64,000 bases of DNA, taken from NCBI GenBank assembly GCA_016415585.1, contig CP066552.1, positions 3,286,001 to 3,350,000 of the forward strand. The letters are read 5' to 3'. Position 1 is the stretch's first letter. The number at the start of each line of letters is the position of its first letter. The notes beneath the pieces were generated by a model. The model ran no database searches and was not told the DNA's origin. It saw only the letters and a list, made by a program, of their open reading frames with translations. This document shows, piece by piece, positions 1-9,101 of this stretch. A program made the position numbers and the translations under genes. This stretch comes from Pectobacterium carotovorum. Its GTDB lineage: Bacteria; Pseudomonadota; Gammaproteobacteria; Enterobacterales; Enterobacteriaceae.

Positions 1-71
1 ATAAGACTTTTACCCGAAGCGGATGCTCCTGAAATCCCGATGATGACGCACTGGTGAGACTGATCAGTCAT
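1..71 (-). CDS. udk: Uridine kinase, N-terminal fragment (cut by window edge)
   Basis: Only the first 23 or so codons are inside the window. The minus-strand reading from the ATG at 69-71 gives [20 protein letters not shown] followed by KSL. This is the N-terminus of enterobacterial uridine kinase with its P-loop (GxSxSGKS type). The enzyme phosphorylates uridine and cytidine in pyrimidine salvage in the cytoplasm. The gene runs off the left edge. It is followed upstream by mrp on the same strand, after an ERIC-like repeat. The identification rests on a short but highly characteristic stretch. Confidence 0.85.
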   Translation of the reverse strand, partial: MTDQSHQCVIIGISGASASGKSL

Positions 72-217
72 GGTATTAACGACCTGATTAACATAAATAA
101 AAGAGAGGGGAACGCGCCAACAGGCGCTTTGACGCGGCAATTATAGGGAGTTCCCCCCCTTCACGCTACCCTTTCCACGTATTGCGCCCGAGGGAAATCG
201 CATGCTGGCGTAGGATC

Positions 218-242
218 AAGCCGGGCCAGAGCCCGGCTTTTA
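218..242. terminator. GC-rich hairpin between mrp and udk
   Basis: A 9-bp stem (AAGCCGGGC / GCCCGGCTT) with a 4-nt loop is followed on the plus strand by TTTAT. Genes on both sides are on the minus strand, so it most plausibly ends the mrp transcript. On that strand the T-tract is short, so it may act in both directions or only weakly. Confidence 0.5.
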
Positions 243-436
243 TACCCGTCATACTTCAAGTTGCATGTGCGTTGGCTTCGTTCACTCACCCGAATCACTT
301 ACCTGAGCAAGCTCATCGGGATTCCTTACCTTGCCGCGTTACGAGGCGCATAAATGAGCCTCGCCCTACGGGTCAACGCCTTGCGTTGTTCAAAACGCTA
401 ACGTTTTGTCCTGAAACTCGAATTATTTAGGGTATA
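241..436. repeat. ERIC-like element carrying a three-hairpin insert
   Basis: It begins TATACCCGTCATACTTCAAG and ends GGGTATA, the inverted ends typical of enterobacterial ERIC/IRU elements. At 196 bp it is about 70 bp longer than a standard ERIC of about 127 bp. The extra block lies at about 338-409. It contains three consecutive hairpins: GAGGC/GCCTC (343-362), CAACGC/GCGTTG (374-388) and CAAAACG/CGTTTTG (391-408). The same insert is present in the element at 32286-32481 and absent from those at 26028 and 26419. It starts 8 bp after the mrp stop codon, so it probably forms the 3' end of that mRNA. Confidence 0.85.
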
Positions 437-443
437 TAGCAGG

Positions 444-1553
444 CTACAGCGCCCGGAAAGAAATCTCGCTGGGGATAACACTACCCTGCCAGTAGAGCTG
501 AGCGGCAACCTGCCCTGCCAGTTCGCGGTACAGAGAGGTAAATTCGCTGTCCGGCTGGCTGGCCACCGTCGGTTCACCCCGGTCAAGATCTTCACGCAGA
601 GAGATGTGCAACGGAAGCTGACCCAACAGAAAACAGTGGTATTTTTCTGCCAGCTTCTGCGCGCCGCCCGTGCCAAAGATCGGCTCCAAATGACCACAGT
701 TGCTACAGATGTGTACGCTCATATTTTCAACGATGCCCAGTACTGGCACGCTGACTTTTTCAAACATTGCGATGCCCTTCATCGCATCCATCAGCGCGAT
801 ATCCTGTGGCGTCGTCACGACGACCGCACCAGTGACAGGAATGCTCTGTGCCAACGTCAGTTGAATATCTCCCGTGCCCGGCGGCATATCGAGTACCAGA
901 TAATCCAGATCCGGCCAGAGCGTATCCTGTAGCAATTGCAATAACGCTTTGCTAGCCATCGGCCCACGCCACACCATAGCGTTATCGTCCGTGACCAGAT
1001 AACCAATTGAGTTGGTTGCCAGGCCGTGCGCGATAATCGGTGCCATATGTTGACCGTCCGGCGAGGTTGGGCGCTCACTGGCTGAACCCAGCATAGTCGG
1101 AATAGAAGGACCGTAAATATCGGCATCCAGAATGCCTACATTCGCGCCTTCAGCCGCCAGCGCCAGCGCCATGTTGACCGCCGTGCTCGATTTGCCGACC
1201 CCGCCTTTCCCGGAACTGACGGCGATGATGTTTTTCACGCCCTTCACACCGGCCTGATCGTTAACCCGGCGCAGCGTAGCGATATCGTGCGTTAAGCGCC
1301 ACTCGACCACCTTTGCACCTGATAAACGTAATAGCTCATCGCTAACCGTTTCTTTTAATACTGCCAAGCCACTCAGCCAGACAAACGGCATCGTCAGGTC
1401 GATGTGCAACACGTTGTCCAGCAGCGCACAATGGCGCAGTGCATTCAGTGTCGTCAGGTTATTTTTCAGTGTCGGGTGCTGAAAAGTAGATAAAACCCCG
1501 GTGACCATCGCACGCAGTGCTTCAGGGCGTTGTTCGGGGACTGTCGCGTTCAT
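444..1553 (-). CDS. apbC: Iron-sulfur cluster carrier ATPase Mrp/ApbC
   Basis: This 369-residue protein matches the full-length enterobacterial Mrp/ApbC family of P-loop NTPases, which bind and transfer [4Fe-4S] clusters to apo-enzymes in the cytoplasm. Visible landmarks are an N-terminal MIP18-like region (about 1-100), the deviant Walker A motif SSGKGGVGKSS (about 113-123), the LDADIYGPSIP switch region and the cluster-binding CxxC at C283/C286 (HICSNCGH). The ATG at 1553 is preceded by AAGGAG at good spacing. It is divergent from metG, as in E. coli. An ERIC-like element starts right after the stop. Confidence 0.93.
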   Translation of the reverse strand: MNATVPEQRPEALRAMVTGVLSTFQHPTLKNNLTTLNALRHCALLDNVLHIDLTMPFVWLSGLAVLKETVSDELLRLSGAKVVEWRLTHDIATLRRVNDQAGVKGVKNIIAVSSGKGGVGKSSTAVNMALALAAEGANVGILDADIYGPSIPTMLGSASERPTSPDGQHMAPIIAHGLATNSIGYLVTDDNAMVWRGPMASKALLQLLQDTLWPDLDYLVLDMPPGTGDIQLTLAQSIPVTGAVVVTTPQDIALMDAMKGIAMFEKVSVPVLGIVENMSVHICSNCGHLEPIFGTGGAQKLAEKYHCFLLGQLPLHISLREDLDRGEPTVASQPDSEFTSLYRELAGQVAAQLYWQGSVIPSEISFRAL

Positions 1554-1621
1554 TCCGGCTCCTTGAAATTCTCATATTTGACCGTTGAGACCGTATATAG
1601 CATACCAGAGCGAGGGAAGCC

Positions 1622-1639
1622 TGACGCCCTTCGGCGTCA
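1622..1639. other. Hairpin in the mrp-metG intergenic region
   Basis: A perfect 7-bp stem (TGACGCC / GGCGTCA) with a CTTC loop lies in the 223-bp space between the divergent mrp and metG genes, about 140 bp upstream of the metG start. No T-tract follows, so a terminator role is unlikely. It may lie in the metG leader; its function is unknown. Confidence 0.35.
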
Positions 1640-1776
1640 AAAACGTGGAAACGCTACGCAAAATAAAATCTGCCATGTGGTTTACTGCCGTTTTTACTCA
1701 CGCCAGCGGTTTACGCAGCAAGGCGCTATCGGTTAACATCGATCTCCCTCTATTCACAAAAGAAAGCAAGTTCCTC

Positions 1777-3807
1777 ATGACTCAAGTCGCAAAGAAAATC
1801 CTGGTAACGTGCGCGCTGCCTTACGCTAATGGTTCAATCCACCTCGGTCATATGCTTGAACACGTTCAGGCCGATATTTGGGTTCGTTACCAGCGAATGC
1901 GCGGCAACCAGGTTCACTTTATCTGTGCGGACGACGCCCACGGCACGCCAATTATGCTGAAAGCACAGCAGATGGGGATTGCGCCGGAACAGATGATTGC
2001 GGCGATGAGTCAGGAGCATCAGCAGGACTTTGCCGGTTTCAATATCAGCTATGACAACTACCACTCCACGCATAGTGAAGAGAACCGTGAGCTGTCAGGT
2101 CTGATTTATAGTCGGCTGAAAGAGAACGGCTTTATTAAAAATCGCACCATTTCTCAGTTGTACGATCCAGAGAAAGGCATGTTCCTGCCAGATCGTTTCG
2201 TCAAAGGCACCTGCCCGAAATGTAAGGCTGCTGACCAATACGGCGATAACTGCGAAGTCTGTGGCGCGACTTACAGCCCAACGGAGCTGATCGAACCAAA
2301 ATCAGTGGTGTCTGGTGCCACACCAGAAATGCGTGAAACAGAACACTTTTTCTTCGATCTGCCTGCATTCAGTGAGATGCTGCAAGCCTGGACGCGCTCC
2401 GGCGCATTGCAGGAGCAAGTCGCTAACAAGATGCAGGAGTGGTTCGATTCCGGCCTGCAACAGTGGGACATTACCCGCGACGCACCGTATTTCGGTTTTG
2501 AAATCCCCGATGCACCGGGCAAATATTTTTACGTCTGGCTGGATGCGCCAATCGGCTACATGGGGTCGTTCAAGAACCTGTGCGACAAGCGTGGCGATCT
2601 GAATTTTGATGATTTCTGGAAGAAAGACTCCGACGCGGATTTGTACCATTTCATCGGTAAAGACATCGTTTATTTCCACAGCCTGTTCTGGCCGGCTATG
2701 TTGGAAGGTAGCGGTTTCCGCAAACCGACGAACCTGTTTGTGCACGGCTACGTCACAGTCAACGGCGCCAAGATGTCTAAATCACGCGGCACCTTCATCA
2801 AAGCGGGTACGTACCTGCAACATCTGGATGCCGATTGCCTGCGTTACTACTACGCAGCAAAACTGTCTTCTCGCATTGATGACATCGACCTCAATCTGGA
2901 AGATTTCGTTCAGCGCGTGAATGCGGACATCGTTAACAAAGTCGTGAATCTGGCATCACGTAATGCCGGTTTCATCAACAAGCGCTTTGACGGCAAACTG
3001 GCGGACAAGCTGGCCGACGCCGAGCTGTACAAAACCTTCACCGATGCCGCAGCCAGCATTGCCGAAGCCTATAGCAGCCGTGAATCTGGGCGTGCCATTC
3101 GTGAGATCATGGCGCTGGCGGATATCGCCAACCGCTATGTTGATGAACAAGCTCCGTGGGTTGTGGCGAAAGCAGAAGGTCGGGATGAAGATCTGCAAGC
3201 CATTTGCTCAATGGGCATCAACCTGTTCCGCGTACTGATGACCTACCTGAAACCGGTTCTGCCTTCGCTGTCCCAGCGGACAGAAGCGTTTTTGAACACG
3301 GAACTGAGCTGGGATGCTATCGCCACGCCGCTGCTGAGCCATCAGGTTAGCCCATTCAAAGCGCTGTTTAACCGCATCGATCTGGATAAAGTGAACGCAA
3401 TGGTTGACGCATCTAAAGAAGACATGATCACCGCGCAAAAAGTCGTGTCCGGTCCGTTGGCAGACAACCCGGTGCAGGACACCATTAACTTTGACGATTT
3501 TGCCAAAGTTGATATGCGTATCGCATTGATTAAGCAGGCTGAACTGGTTGACGGTTCTGACAAGCTCTTACGTCTGACGTTAGATCTGGGCGGCGAAACC
3601 CGTCAGGTCTTCTCCGGCATTCGTGAAGCTTATCCCGATCCGGCGAAGCTGGAAGGCCGTTTAACCGTGATGGTCGCCAATCTGGCTCCGCGTAAAATGC
3701 GCTTCGGCATATCAGAAGGCATGGTGATGGCAGCAGGCCCAGGCGGAAAAAATATCTTCCTCCTGAGCCCAGACAGCGGCGCTCAGCCGGGTATGCAGGT
3801 CAAATAA
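1777..3807 (+). CDS. metG: Methionyl-tRNA synthetase
   Basis: This class Ia aminoacyl-tRNA synthetase charges tRNA-Met and initiator tRNA using ATP and methionine. The 676 residues match the E. coli enzyme end to end. The HIGH-type motif HLGH is at about residues 22-25, the zinc-knuckle cysteines (CPKC, CEVC) at about 145-161 and the KMSKS loop (AKMSKSRGT) at about 330. The C-terminal 110 residues are the dimerising OB-fold tRNA-binding domain. The reading frame is open further upstream to 1585, but the ATG at 1777 ([19 protein letters not shown]) is the start supported by homology. It is monocistronic and ends in a clear terminator. Confidence 0.97.
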   Translation: MTQVAKKILVTCALPYANGSIHLGHMLEHVQADIWVRYQRMRGNQVHFICADDAHGTPIMLKAQQMGIAPEQMIAAMSQEHQQDFAGFNISYDNYHSTHSEENRELSGLIYSRLKENGFIKNRTISQLYDPEKGMFLPDRFVKGTCPKCKAADQYGDNCEVCGATYSPTELIEPKSVVSGATPEMRETEHFFFDLPAFSEMLQAWTRSGALQEQVANKMQEWFDSGLQQWDITRDAPYFGFEIPDAPGKYFYVWLDAPIGYMGSFKNLCDKRGDLNFDDFWKKDSDADLYHFIGKDIVYFHSLFWPAMLEGSGFRKPTNLFVHGYVTVNGAKMSKSRGTFIKAGTYLQHLDADCLRYYYAAKLSSRIDDIDLNLEDFVQRVNADIVNKVVNLASRNAGFINKRFDGKLADKLADAELYKTFTDAAASIAEAYSSRESGRAIREIMALADIANRYVDEQAPWVVAKAEGRDEDLQAICSMGINLFRVLMTYLKPVLPSLSQRTEAFLNTELSWDAIATPLLSHQVSPFKALFNRIDLDKVNAMVDASKEDMITAQKVVSGPLADNPVQDTINFDDFAKVDMRIALIKQAELVDGSDKLLRLTLDLGGETRQVFSGIREAYPDPAKLEGRLTVMVANLAPRKMRFGISEGMVMAAGPGGKNIFLLSPDSGAQPGMQVK

Positions 3808-3817
3808 TCACCACATC

Positions 3818-3845
3818 AAGCCGGATTTTAATCCGGCTTTTTTTT
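3818..3845 (+). terminator. Rho-independent terminator of metG
   Basis: The stem AAGCCGGAT / ATCCGGCTT is followed by an uninterrupted run of eight T residues and lies 10 bp after the metG stop codon. Confidence 0.9.
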
Positions 3846-3926
3846 GCAACAATTCCTCCACAAACCCCGCGTATTTCTCTTCGATTGGCTTATCGCTCCA
3901 CATTATTTGTAACCATGAAATAACAA

Positions 3927-3956
3927 ATTCGTTATGCATTACAATATATAACGAAT
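3927..3956. promoter_or_regulatory. ModE-like operator upstream of formate dehydrogenase
   Basis: An inverted repeat, ATTCGTTAT ... ATAACGAAT, lies about 130 bp before the fdoG start. The inner arms CGTTAT and ATAACG span 24 bp, the same span as in the element upstream of modA at 25967-25995 and, from memory, as in the E. coli modA operator. ModE bound to molybdate represses modABC and can activate molybdoenzyme genes. The direction of control here cannot be read from the sequence. The region also contains A/T-rich promoter-like sequence. Confidence 0.6.
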
Positions 3957-4086
3957 AAAAAATATACCTCTTTATAGGTGTTATGGGGGTTTAAATACTT
4001 AAATTTTGATTTTGCGCAAAGCCCACAATTTATGTGTTGTTAAATTGCTCGCAACAAAAATGACACATAATTACACAGGGAAACTA

Positions 4087-7000
4087 ATGCAACTGAATAG
4101 AAGAGGTTTCTTTAAAGTTTGCGCGGGGGGGATGGCTGGAACCACTCTCGCGGTATTAGGCTTTACACCCACGGAAGCAATGGCATCAGTACGTCAATAT
4201 AAGCTGTTACGGGCAAAAGAGACGCGTAACAACTGCACCTACTGTTCAGTTGGTTGTGGTGTGCTCATGTATAGCCTGGGCGATGGCGCCAAAAATGCGA
4301 AGCCTTCCGTTTTTCATATCGAAGGTGATGCGGATCACCCAGTCAGCCGCGGCTCCCTTTGCCCGAAAGGTGCGGGCCTGGTTGACTACATCCACAGCGA
4401 AAACCGACTGCTCTACCCTGAATACCGCGCGCCAGGCTCAGACAAATGGCAACGAATCAGCTGGGAAGACGCGATTGAACGCATCGCGCGCCTGATGAAA
4501 GCTGACCGTGATGCCAACTTCGAACGCACCAACGCCAAAGGCGAAACCGTCAACCGCTGGCTGACTACCGGTATGCTGTGCTCTTCTGCCGCCAGCAACG
4601 AAACCGGTATTCTCGACCAGAAATTTGCCCGCGCACTCGGCATGGTTGCCATCGACTGTCAGGCGCGTTTGTGTCACGGACCTACCGTTGCCGCACTGGC
4701 ACCGACATTCGGCCGTGGCGCGATGACCAACAACTGGGTTGATATCAAAAACGCCAACGTCATCATCGTGATGGGTGGCAACCCGGCAGAAGCGCACCCG
4801 GTCGGTTTCAAATGGGCCGTTGAAGCGAAAACGCACAACAATGCGAAACTGATTGTTGTCGATCCACGCTTTAACCGCTCCGCTGCCGTTGCCGATCTCT
4901 ACGCGCCAATTCGCGCGGGTTCAGATGCCGCTTTCCTGTTAGGTATCGTTAACTATCTTATTACGAACGATAAAATTCATCGCGAATACGTGGTGTCTTA
5001 CACCAACGCCAGCCTGATCGTGCGTGATGATTTCAGCTTTGACGAAGGCTTGTTCAGCGGCTACGACGAACAAAAACGTCAATATGACAAATCCAGCTGG
5101 CAGTATGAGCTGGATGAAGCCGGTTTCGCCAAACGCGACAACACGCTGTCCCATCCGCGCTGCGTCTGGAACCTGCTGAAAGAACACGTCTCCCGCTATA
5201 CGTCGGACATGGTGACATCCCTGTGCGGTACCTCAGCCAAAGATTATGAAGAGATTTGCCGTACGCTGGCTGAAACTTGCGTACCGAATAAAACCGCAAC
5301 CTTCATGTATGCACTGGGTTGGACACACCACACCAACGGCGCACAGATCATCCGCTCCGCTGGCATGATCCAGCTTCTGCTGGGAAATATCGGTATGGCA
5401 GGCGGCGGCATCAACGCCCTGCGCGGTCACTCCAACATTCAGGGGTATACCGATCTGGGTCTGCTGTCGTTAAATCTGCCGGGCTATATGCCACTGCCGT
5501 CAGAAAAACAGCCGGATCTGAATACCTATCTGAGCCAAATCACACCCACCGCCGTGTTACCCGATCAGGTTAACTATTGGAAAAACACGCCAAAATTCTT
5601 TATCAGCATGATGAAGAGTTTCTACGGCGATCACGCACAGGCGGCAAATAACTGGGGTTATGACTGGTTGCCGAAGTGGGATCGTAGCTACGACGTCATG
5701 GTGCAAACCGAGTTGATGGTGGAAGGCAAAATGAACGGCTACATCGTTCAGGGCTTTAACCCCGTTGCCGCGTTCTCTAACAAGAACAAAGCGACTGAAG
5801 CGCTCTCCAGACTCAAGTACATGGTCATCATCGATCCGCTGGTCACGGAAACCTCCACGTTCTGGCAGAACTATGGCGAATTCAATGACGTGGATACGAA
5901 GTCTATTCAGACTGAAGTCTTCCGTCTGCCTTCTTCCTGTTTTGCCGAGGAAAATGGTTCTATCGCCAACTCTGGTCGTTGGTTGCAATGGCACTGGGCG
6001 GCGGCTGAGCCACCAGGAGAAGCCCGTCACGACGGTAAAATTCTCGGTAAGCTGCTGATGCGTTTGCGTGAGTTGTATAACGAAGAAGGTGGTACTTATC
6101 CGGATCCGTTGATGAACATCAACTGGAATTACAAAGACCCGGAAGACCCGCATCCAGAAGAGATCGCCCGCGAAGCCAACGGCACGGCGCTAGCTGATAT
6201 CTACGACGACAGCGGCAAACTGATCCTGAAAAAAGGCCAGCAGCTCGCCGATTTTTCACAATTGCGTGATGACGGTACCACGTCCAGCTTCTGCTGGATT
6301 TACGCCGGAAGTTGGACCGAAGCCGGTAACCAGATGGATAAGCGTGACAACGCCGATGCCGGTCTGGGCTGTACGCCGAACTGGTCATGGTGCTGGCCGC
6401 AAAACCGCCGCATTCTCTACAACCGCGCCTCCGCCGACCTGCAAGGGAAACCGTGGGACAGCAAGCGTAAATTGCTGGAATGGACCGGTCAGAAGTGGCA
6501 AGGCATTGATGTGCCTGACTTCGCCGCAACCGTACCGCCGGGCAAAGACACCGGGCCATTCATCATGCTGCCGGAAGGTCTGGCACGTCTGTTCTCCGTG
6601 GACAAACTGGTAGACGGGCCGTTCCCTGAACACTACGAGCCTATCGAATCACCTATTGGCACCAACCCGCTGCACCCGTCGGTGATTTCCAGCCCGGTCG
6701 CGCGTTTGTTTGCTCGTGATGCGAAAACCATGGGCACCGCGAAGGATTTCCCTTACGTGGCGACCACCTACTCGATTACCGAATTGTTCCGTCACTGGAC
6801 AAAACACGCGCGTCTGAACGCGATTGTGCAGCCAGAACAGTTTGTTGAGATCGGTGAAAATCTGGCGAAGAGCAAAGGCATTAAAGCAGGCGATGAAGTC
6901 AAAGTCTCCTGCCAGCGTGGCTACATCAAAGCCAAAGCGGTGGTTACGAAGCGTATCAAAACGCTGCAAATTGCCGGACGCAGCGTGGAAACCGTTGGTA

Positions 7001-7134
7001 TTCCCTGCCACTGGGGCTTTGAGGGAACCACGCGTAAAGGGTTCCTGGCTAACACACTCACCCCGAGCGTCGGCGACGCTAATTCACAAACGCCTGAGTA
7101 CAAAGCGTTTTTGGTTAATGTAGAGAAGGCGTAA
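4087..7134 (+). CDS. fdoG: Formate dehydrogenase-N/O type catalytic subunit, cysteine form
   Basis: This is the large molybdopterin (bis-MGD) subunit of a periplasm-facing respiratory formate dehydrogenase, 1015 residues long, the same as E. coli FdnG. The N-terminus has the Tat signal NRRGFFK. C50, C53, C57 and C92 bind the proximal [4Fe-4S] cluster and K94 follows. The active-site position that is selenocysteine (UGA) in E. coli FdnG/FdoG is Cys196 here (TGT at 4672-4674, context QARLCHGPTV), with His197 retained. The ATG at 4087 is chosen by alignment; the frame is open to 4006. It begins the fdoGHI operon. Sequence details fit FdoG slightly better than FdnG. Confidence 0.93.
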   Translation: MQLNRRGFFKVCAGGMAGTTLAVLGFTPTEAMASVRQYKLLRAKETRNNCTYCSVGCGVLMYSLGDGAKNAKPSVFHIEGDADHPVSRGSLCPKGAGLVDYIHSENRLLYPEYRAPGSDKWQRISWEDAIERIARLMKADRDANFERTNAKGETVNRWLTTGMLCSSAASNETGILDQKFARALGMVAIDCQARLCHGPTVAALAPTFGRGAMTNNWVDIKNANVIIVMGGNPAEAHPVGFKWAVEAKTHNNAKLIVVDPRFNRSAAVADLYAPIRAGSDAAFLLGIVNYLITNDKIHREYVVSYTNASLIVRDDFSFDEGLFSGYDEQKRQYDKSSWQYELDEAGFAKRDNTLSHPRCVWNLLKEHVSRYTSDMVTSLCGTSAKDYEEICRTLAETCVPNKTATFMYALGWTHHTNGAQIIRSAGMIQLLLGNIGMAGGGINALRGHSNIQGYTDLGLLSLNLPGYMPLPSEKQPDLNTYLSQITPTAVLPDQVNYWKNTPKFFISMMKSFYGDHAQAANNWGYDWLPKWDRSYDVMVQTELMVEGKMNGYIVQGFNPVAAFSNKNKATEALSRLKYMVIIDPLVTETSTFWQNYGEFNDVDTKSIQTEVFRLPSSCFAEENGSIANSGRWLQWHWAAAEPPGEARHDGKILGKLLMRLRELYNEEGGTYPDPLMNINWNYKDPEDPHPEEIAREANGTALADIYDDSGKLILKKGQQLADFSQLRDDGTTSSFCWIYAGSWTEAGNQMDKRDNADAGLGCTPNWSWCWPQNRRILYNRASADLQGKPWDSKRKLLEWTGQKWQGIDVPDFAATVPPGKDTGPFIMLPEGLARLFSVDKLVDGPFPEHYEPIESPIGTNPLHPSVISSPVARLFARDAKTMGTAKDFPYVATTYSITELFRHWTKHARLNAIVQPEQFVEIGENLAKSKGIKAGDEVKVSCQRGYIKAKAVVTKRIKTLQIAGRSVETVGIPCHWGFEGTTRKGFLANTLTPSVGDANSQTPEYKAFLVNVEKA

Positions 7135-7146
7135 GGGTAGCCAACT

Positions 7147-8055
7147 ATGTCAATGCAATCACAAGATATTATTAAACGTTCGGCCACCAACGGCTTTACA
7201 CCGCCTCCGCATGTGCGTAATGACAAAAGCGAAGTGGCAAAACTGATCGATGTCACCACCTGTATCGGCTGTAAAGGCTGTCAGGTGGCCTGTTCAGAGT
7301 GGAACGACATTCGTGACGAGGTCGGCCATAACTTCGGCGTTTATGATAACCCGGCGGATCTGAGCGCCAAATCCTGGACGCTGATGCGCTTTTCCGAAGT
7401 GGAAGAGAACGATCGTCTGGAATGGCTGATCCGTAAAGATGGCTGCATGCACTGTAGCGATCCGGGCTGCCTGAAAGCCTGTCCTTCCGCTGGTGCAGTT
7501 ATCCAGTACGCCAACGGTATCGTCGATTTTCAGTCCGAACACTGTATCGGCTGCGGCTATTGCATCGCCGGCTGCCCGTTCAATATTCCGCGTCTGAATA
7601 AAGAAGATAACCGCGTCTATAAATGTACGCTGTGCGTCGACAGAGTCAGCGTTGGGCAAGAGCCCGCCTGCGTGAAAACCTGTCCGACGGGTGCCATTCG
7701 TTTCGGTACGAAAGAAGAGATGAAGCATCTGGCAGAAGAACGCATCGCCGATCTGAAAAGCCGTGGTTATAAGAACGCAGGCCTCTACGATCCGCAGGGT
7801 GTGGGTGGCACACATGTGATGTATGTTCTGCACCACGCAGACAGACCATCGCTCTATAACAATCTGCCGGATGACCCGCAGATTTCCACGCCGGTCAACC
7901 TGTGGAAAGGCATTCTGAAGCCGCTATCTGCGTTAGGGTTTGTCGCCACGTTCGCCGGGTTAATGTTCCACTACATCGGTGTGGGTCCGAACACAGAAGA
8001 AATGGAGCATGAACACGAGGGAGAAGACAAAGAAGGGGGAGACAAACATGAGTAA
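7147..8055 (+). CDS. fdoH: Formate dehydrogenase iron-sulfur (beta) subunit
   Basis: This 302-residue electron-transfer subunit has four [4Fe-4S] motifs in order: [35 protein letters not shown] and CTLCVD...CVKTC. A C-terminal hydrophobic helix (about 258-280) anchors it on the periplasmic side of the inner membrane, and the tail is rich in Glu and His. It passes electrons from the catalytic subunit to the cytochrome b subunit. It starts 12 bp after fdoG and overlaps fdoI by 8 bp, indicating translational coupling. It has no signal peptide of its own; the family is exported with the Tat-bearing alpha subunit. Confidence 0.95.
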   Translation: MSMQSQDIIKRSATNGFTPPPHVRNDKSEVAKLIDVTTCIGCKGCQVACSEWNDIRDEVGHNFGVYDNPADLSAKSWTLMRFSEVEENDRLEWLIRKDGCMHCSDPGCLKACPSAGAVIQYANGIVDFQSEHCIGCGYCIAGCPFNIPRLNKEDNRVYKCTLCVDRVSVGQEPACVKTCPTGAIRFGTKEEMKHLAEERIADLKSRGYKNAGLYDPQGVGGTHVMYVLHHADRPSLYNNLPDDPQISTPVNLWKGILKPLSALGFVATFAGLMFHYIGVGPNTEEMEHEHEGEDKEGGDKHE

Positions 8056-8683
8056 ATCAAAAATGATTTTGCGCACCAAGTTTATCGATCGCATCTGTCA
8101 CTGGATTGTGGTGATTAGCTTTTTCCTGGTCGCGCTCTCAGGTATTGCCCTGTTTTTCCCAACCCTGCAATGGTTGACGCAGACGTTTGGTACGCCGCAG
8201 ATGGGACGTATTCTGCACCCGTTTTTTGGCGTACTGATCGTCATTTGTCTGATCCCGATGTTCTTCCGGTTCGTTAGTCATAACATCCCGAAGAAGCGCG
8301 ATCTACCGTGGTTCCTCAACATTATTGAAGTGTTGAAAGGCAATGAGCATGAAGTCGCTGAAGTGGGTAAATACAACCCAGGCCAGAAAATGATGTTCTG
8401 GAGCATCATGGGGCTGACGCTGGTGCTGCTGATCACCGGGGTAATCATGTGGCGTCCTTACTTTACCCACCTGTTCCCGATTGATGTCGTGCGCTACGCC
8501 ATTCTGATTCATGCGGTTGCGGCTATCGTCCTCATCCATGCCATCCTGATCCATATGTACATGGCATTCTGGGTTAAAGGGTCGATCAAGGGCATGATTG
8601 AAGGCAAAGTCTCCAAACGCTGGGCGCGTAAACACCACCCACGTTGGGCACGTGAAATGGAGGAGAAAGAAGCGAAGAAATAA
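8048..8683 (+). CDS. fdoI: Formate dehydrogenase cytochrome b556 (gamma) subunit
   Basis: This 211-residue integral membrane protein has four predicted helices. The haem-ligand candidates are His18 (ICHW), His57 (LHPFF), His155 and His169. It takes electrons from FdoH across the membrane to menaquinone/ubiquinone. Its length equals E. coli FdoI (211) rather than FdnI (217), which favours the FDH-O assignment. The ATG at 8048 lies inside the end of fdoH. It is the last gene of the operon; a repeat element and a terminator follow. Confidence 0.94.
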   Translation: MSKSKMILRTKFIDRICHWIVVISFFLVALSGIALFFPTLQWLTQTFGTPQMGRILHPFFGVLIVICLIPMFFRFVSHNIPKKRDLPWFLNIIEVLKGNEHEVAEVGKYNPGQKMMFWSIMGLTLVLLITGVIMWRPYFTHLFPIDVVRYAILIHAVAAIVLIHAILIHMYMAFWVKGSIKGMIEGKVSKRWARKHHPRWAREMEEKEAKK

Positions 8684-8701
8684 TTCACTCGCTTTTCATC
8701 T

Positions 8702-8862
8702 AACCGCCTTCACAAAGTCCGTAGTGCGGTAGTAACGGATAGATCGTAAAGACGCTGCAAGTACGTCCATGTAAGCTCGGATTGCGCCATCCATGGCGCA
8801 AACGCTTTACTCTTCTATTCCGTTACTCCCGTTTTCGTTCGACAAATAGGTTTGTCAACGGC
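8702..8862. repeat. Intergenic repeat, second family, short copy
   Basis: Read on the minus strand, this block (CCGTTGACAAAC ... GAACGAAAACGG ... GAAGAGTAAAGCGT ... GAGCTTACATGGACGTACTT ... CTTTACGATCTA) is strongly similar to 30278-30512. The centre holds one hairpin (TTGCGCCA / TGGCGCAA). The other copy has a longer insert at that point. It is not an ERIC. It is non-coding and lies in the fdoI 3' region. Confidence 0.75.
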
Positions 8863-8866
8863 CTGA

Positions 8867-8891
8867 AATGCCCGCCCCGCGGGCATTTTTC
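8867..8891 (+). terminator. Terminator of the fdoGHI operon
   Basis: The hairpin ATGCCCG / CGGGCAT is followed by TTTTCTTTTT on the plus strand, about 185 bp after the fdoI stop and directly after the repeat element. Confidence 0.8.
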
Positions 8892-9101
8892 TTTTTATCC
8901 GCAGTCAGCACGAGTCGTTATAACTTAAACCCAAAAGTCATAATGCTCCCCTCTTTCTCGCCTATCGCTCAACGGCTATGATGCAGTATCATTTTTAAAT
9001 AGACATCCAGACATAAAGACAGCTATAAAGTAATAACGCAGAGAACATAACAATACTGCAATCGACACGACATCAATTTATAAAACGCCATGGAGCTGAT
9101 A

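Noticed and set aside
182..430. 82-codon open frame upstream of mrp
   Set aside because: It consists of the ERIC-like repeat and its insert; the same peptide ending appears in a frame over the ERIC at 32286 on the other strand, which confirms a repeat artefact.
1585..1776. 64-codon N-terminal extension of metG
   Set aside because: The family starts at the ATG at 1777; the extension covers the promoter and leader hairpin.
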